64,000 nucleotides of DNA from a bacterium EF100-94H03 bin56 (lineage in GTDB: Bacteria > Pseudomonadota > Alphaproteobacteria > SP197), in the NCBI GenBank assembly GCA_002238685.1, contig MPMV01000013.1, positions 32,490 through 96,489 of the forward strand. The letters are read 5' to 3'. This document shows, piece after piece, positions 62,804 through 64,000 of the stretch. The notes under the pieces were generated by a model. The model saw only the letters and a list, made by a program, of their open reading frames with translations. It did no database searches and was not told the DNA's origin. How positions within the stretch are numbered: the first letter of the stretch is position 1; every line of letters starts with the position of its first letter. Position numbers and translations under genes: made by a program.

Positions 62804-64000
62804 CGCCGCGGCTGCCCAGGGCCGCGGAGGTGGCGGCGGTGCTCGCCGGGCGGGCCCTGGAGGTCTGCCAGACCTACCTGCCGGCGGGCCGGCTCTCGAG
62901 CGGCCGGTGGGTGATCGGCGATGTCAAGGGGACGCCCGGCAAGTCGATGTGGGTCAACCTCTCCGGACCCCTGCAAGGTCAGTGGCACGACGGGGCGACG
63001 GACGAGCACGGAGACCTCCTCCACGTCATCATGCATGCGAGGGGTCTGCCGGATATCGGCGAGGCGCTGAAGGAGGCGAGGGCGTTCCTTGGGGGCGGCA
63101 TGGCGTCCGGCGCGGTGGGCGTCCGGCGGCCGCAGGCTGAACGCGCCCGGGACGTGGCGCGCGAGATCGGGGAGAACGCGCAGAAGAACCGGCGATCCGC
63201 GCTCAACAACTGGGCGGCGGCGCTGACCCTGCGGGCCGGGGAGACGAACCCTGCGGCGCTCTATCTGCGCCGGCGCGGGCTCGATCCGGCAAACGCGAAG
63301 GGTCTGCGGTGGATGAAGGAGGCGAGGACCTGGATCGACGGCGAACTGAAGACGTTCCCGGCTATCGTCGCCGCGATCGAGACCCACGACGGGCGGTTCG
63401 AGGCCATCCAGCGGGTCTTCCTGGACCGGGACGGCGGCAAGGCGGAGATCGATGGCGGCGCCAAGCGCGGCCTCGGTCCCCAGGGCAAGGGTGGCGTGTG
63501 GTTCGGCAACCGGAAGGCGCGGCGCGTCGTCATGACCGAAGGGTTCGAGGACGCGGTGGCGGCCATCGAGGCGCTGCCGCCGGGCGCGCTCGCCGATCTC
63601 GCCGTCGTGGCCTCGGCCGGCGCGATGCGCGTGCACCGCGTCGAACTGTCGCCCGAGGCCCGCGAGGTGGTGCTTCTGCAGGACGCCGGCGGCGGTGGCG
63701 AGAAGGCCTGGACGGCCCTGCAGGAACGCTACGCCGGGAGCGATGTGCGGGTCTCGCGGATCGTCATGGCGAGGGACGTGAACGACGACCTGGTGGCGGA
63801 CCGGGCGGCGCTTCAGCGCCGGCTCGGCCCCCTGGCCGGCGAGACGGGCGAGAGCGATGAGGCAGGCGTCGGGGCGAGGCGGGCGGATGTCACGGCGGAC
63901 GAGATCAGCCACCTCGAGGGGCGCGCCGACGTGTGGCGCGCCAGGGCCGCGATCGGAGGGTGGGATGCGGCCGACATCGACAGGATGGGCGCGGACCTGG
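61915..64000 (+). CDS. Toprim-domain region in frame after the G9 tract (fused to relaxase or separate gene; runs off the window)
   Basis: Open to the right edge. First a helical linker (AGRMAPFVAKPGRYEALWRE, EACEAQARDRFRWIPEGRER) that looks like the tail of the relaxase, then from about 62810 a primase-like module: EVCQTYLPAGRLSSGRWVIG, SMWVNLSGPLQGQWHDGATD and HGDLLHVIMHARGL, then ALYLRRRGLD. The Toprim core has TEGFEDAVAAIEAL and VLLQDAGGGGEKAW; the usual second Asp of the DxD motif is Gly here. If the G tract has 10 G the whole is one protein of over 1,700 residues; otherwise the Toprim gene may start internally (GTG near 62799). Confidence 0.65.

Larger units (their letters stand above)
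44364..64000. mobile_element. Plasmid-like integrated element (right end not in window)
   Basis: Everything right of tRNA-Arg is plasmid or conjugative in type: RepC-like initiator, ParA plus RHH partner with repeat arrays, large serine recombinase, MobF relaxase with a divergent intergenic region, and accessory cargo. Housekeeping genes stop at the tRNA. The G+C content and wobble G/C bias look higher than on the left side. The left boundary is placed after the tRNA by gene content only; no duplicated att sequence can be checked because the right end is outside the window. An alternative is a plasmid joined to chromosome by assembly. Confidence 0.75.

Noticed and set aside
62683..63912. 409-codon minus-strand open frame
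   Set aside because: Complement of the Toprim region; the plus-strand frame carries the recognisable motifs.

Overview
The window reads as about 44 kb of chromosome from a high-GC alphaproteobacterium (Rhodospirillales-like by gene content), followed from about 44.4 kb to the right edge by a plasmid-like mobile element that is not complete here. The lineage call rests on the aa3 oxidase cluster coxB-coxA-ctaB-small membrane ORF-ctaG-coxC, the alphaproteobacterial-type glutamate-cysteine ligase, cobS/cobT aerobic B12 genes with a J-domain protein and bolA beside them, PhaR, L-malyl-CoA lyase, and the xerD / aroK-aroB neighbourhood. Non-ATG starts are frequent (GTG, TTG, and apparently CTG for ctaB and cobT).

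Chromosome, left to right: agmatinase-type ureohydrolase (cut by the left edge); a decayed IS110-type transposase; gshA and a RidA-like gene convergent with tldD; the cytochrome c oxidase operon; phaA-phaB; a deleted and fused polyamine-type ABC transporter; divergent hutU and hutH; a frameshifted PIN toxin/antitoxin pair; a class III-like PHA synthase with a very short PhaE-like partner, divergent from phaR; an omega-aminotransferase; B12-dependent methylmalonyl-CoA mutase with its chaperone GTPase MeaB; a broken glutathione S-transferase; an old-yellow-enzyme oxidoreductase; an M19 dipeptidase; rpmB and a queuosine-precursor transporter; cobT, cobS and a J-domain protein; bolA; a CNNM transporter-AEC permease-DUF2889-Asp/Glu racemase-like operon; a VOC protein; aroK-aroB; a small membrane protein with a 600-residue exported protein; xerD; malyl-CoA lyase; accA; and tRNA-Arg(ACG) with its own promoter.

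Element (about 44.4-64 kb): a RepC-like initiator, a large serine recombinase, ParA with a ribbon-helix-helix partner, a small Cys-rich ORF bracketed by two arrays of seven 8-bp repeats, a class II ribonucleotide reductase, then a cargo zone with visible duplication: two thermonuclease-like proteins (one fused to a TbpB-like barrel domain), two paralogous exported proteins, a second RepC-like protein lacking the C-terminal half, two RHH-type proteins, three near-identical translation-start leaders, and a nucleoside 2-deoxyribosyltransferase. It ends with a divergent intergenic region that may hold oriT, a MobF relaxase-helicase and a Toprim region whose frames are joined across a G9 tract.

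How the parts fit (inference): the chromosome supports C2/C3-CoA and polyhydroxybutyrate metabolism (phaA, phaB, phaC, phaR, mutase, malyl-CoA lyase), histidine breakdown and aerobic respiration. B12 made with CobS/CobT would serve both the chromosomal mutase and the AdoCbl-dependent reductase carried by the element. The element couples plasmid maintenance and transfer genes to cargo biased towards DNA degradation and deoxynucleotide metabolism.
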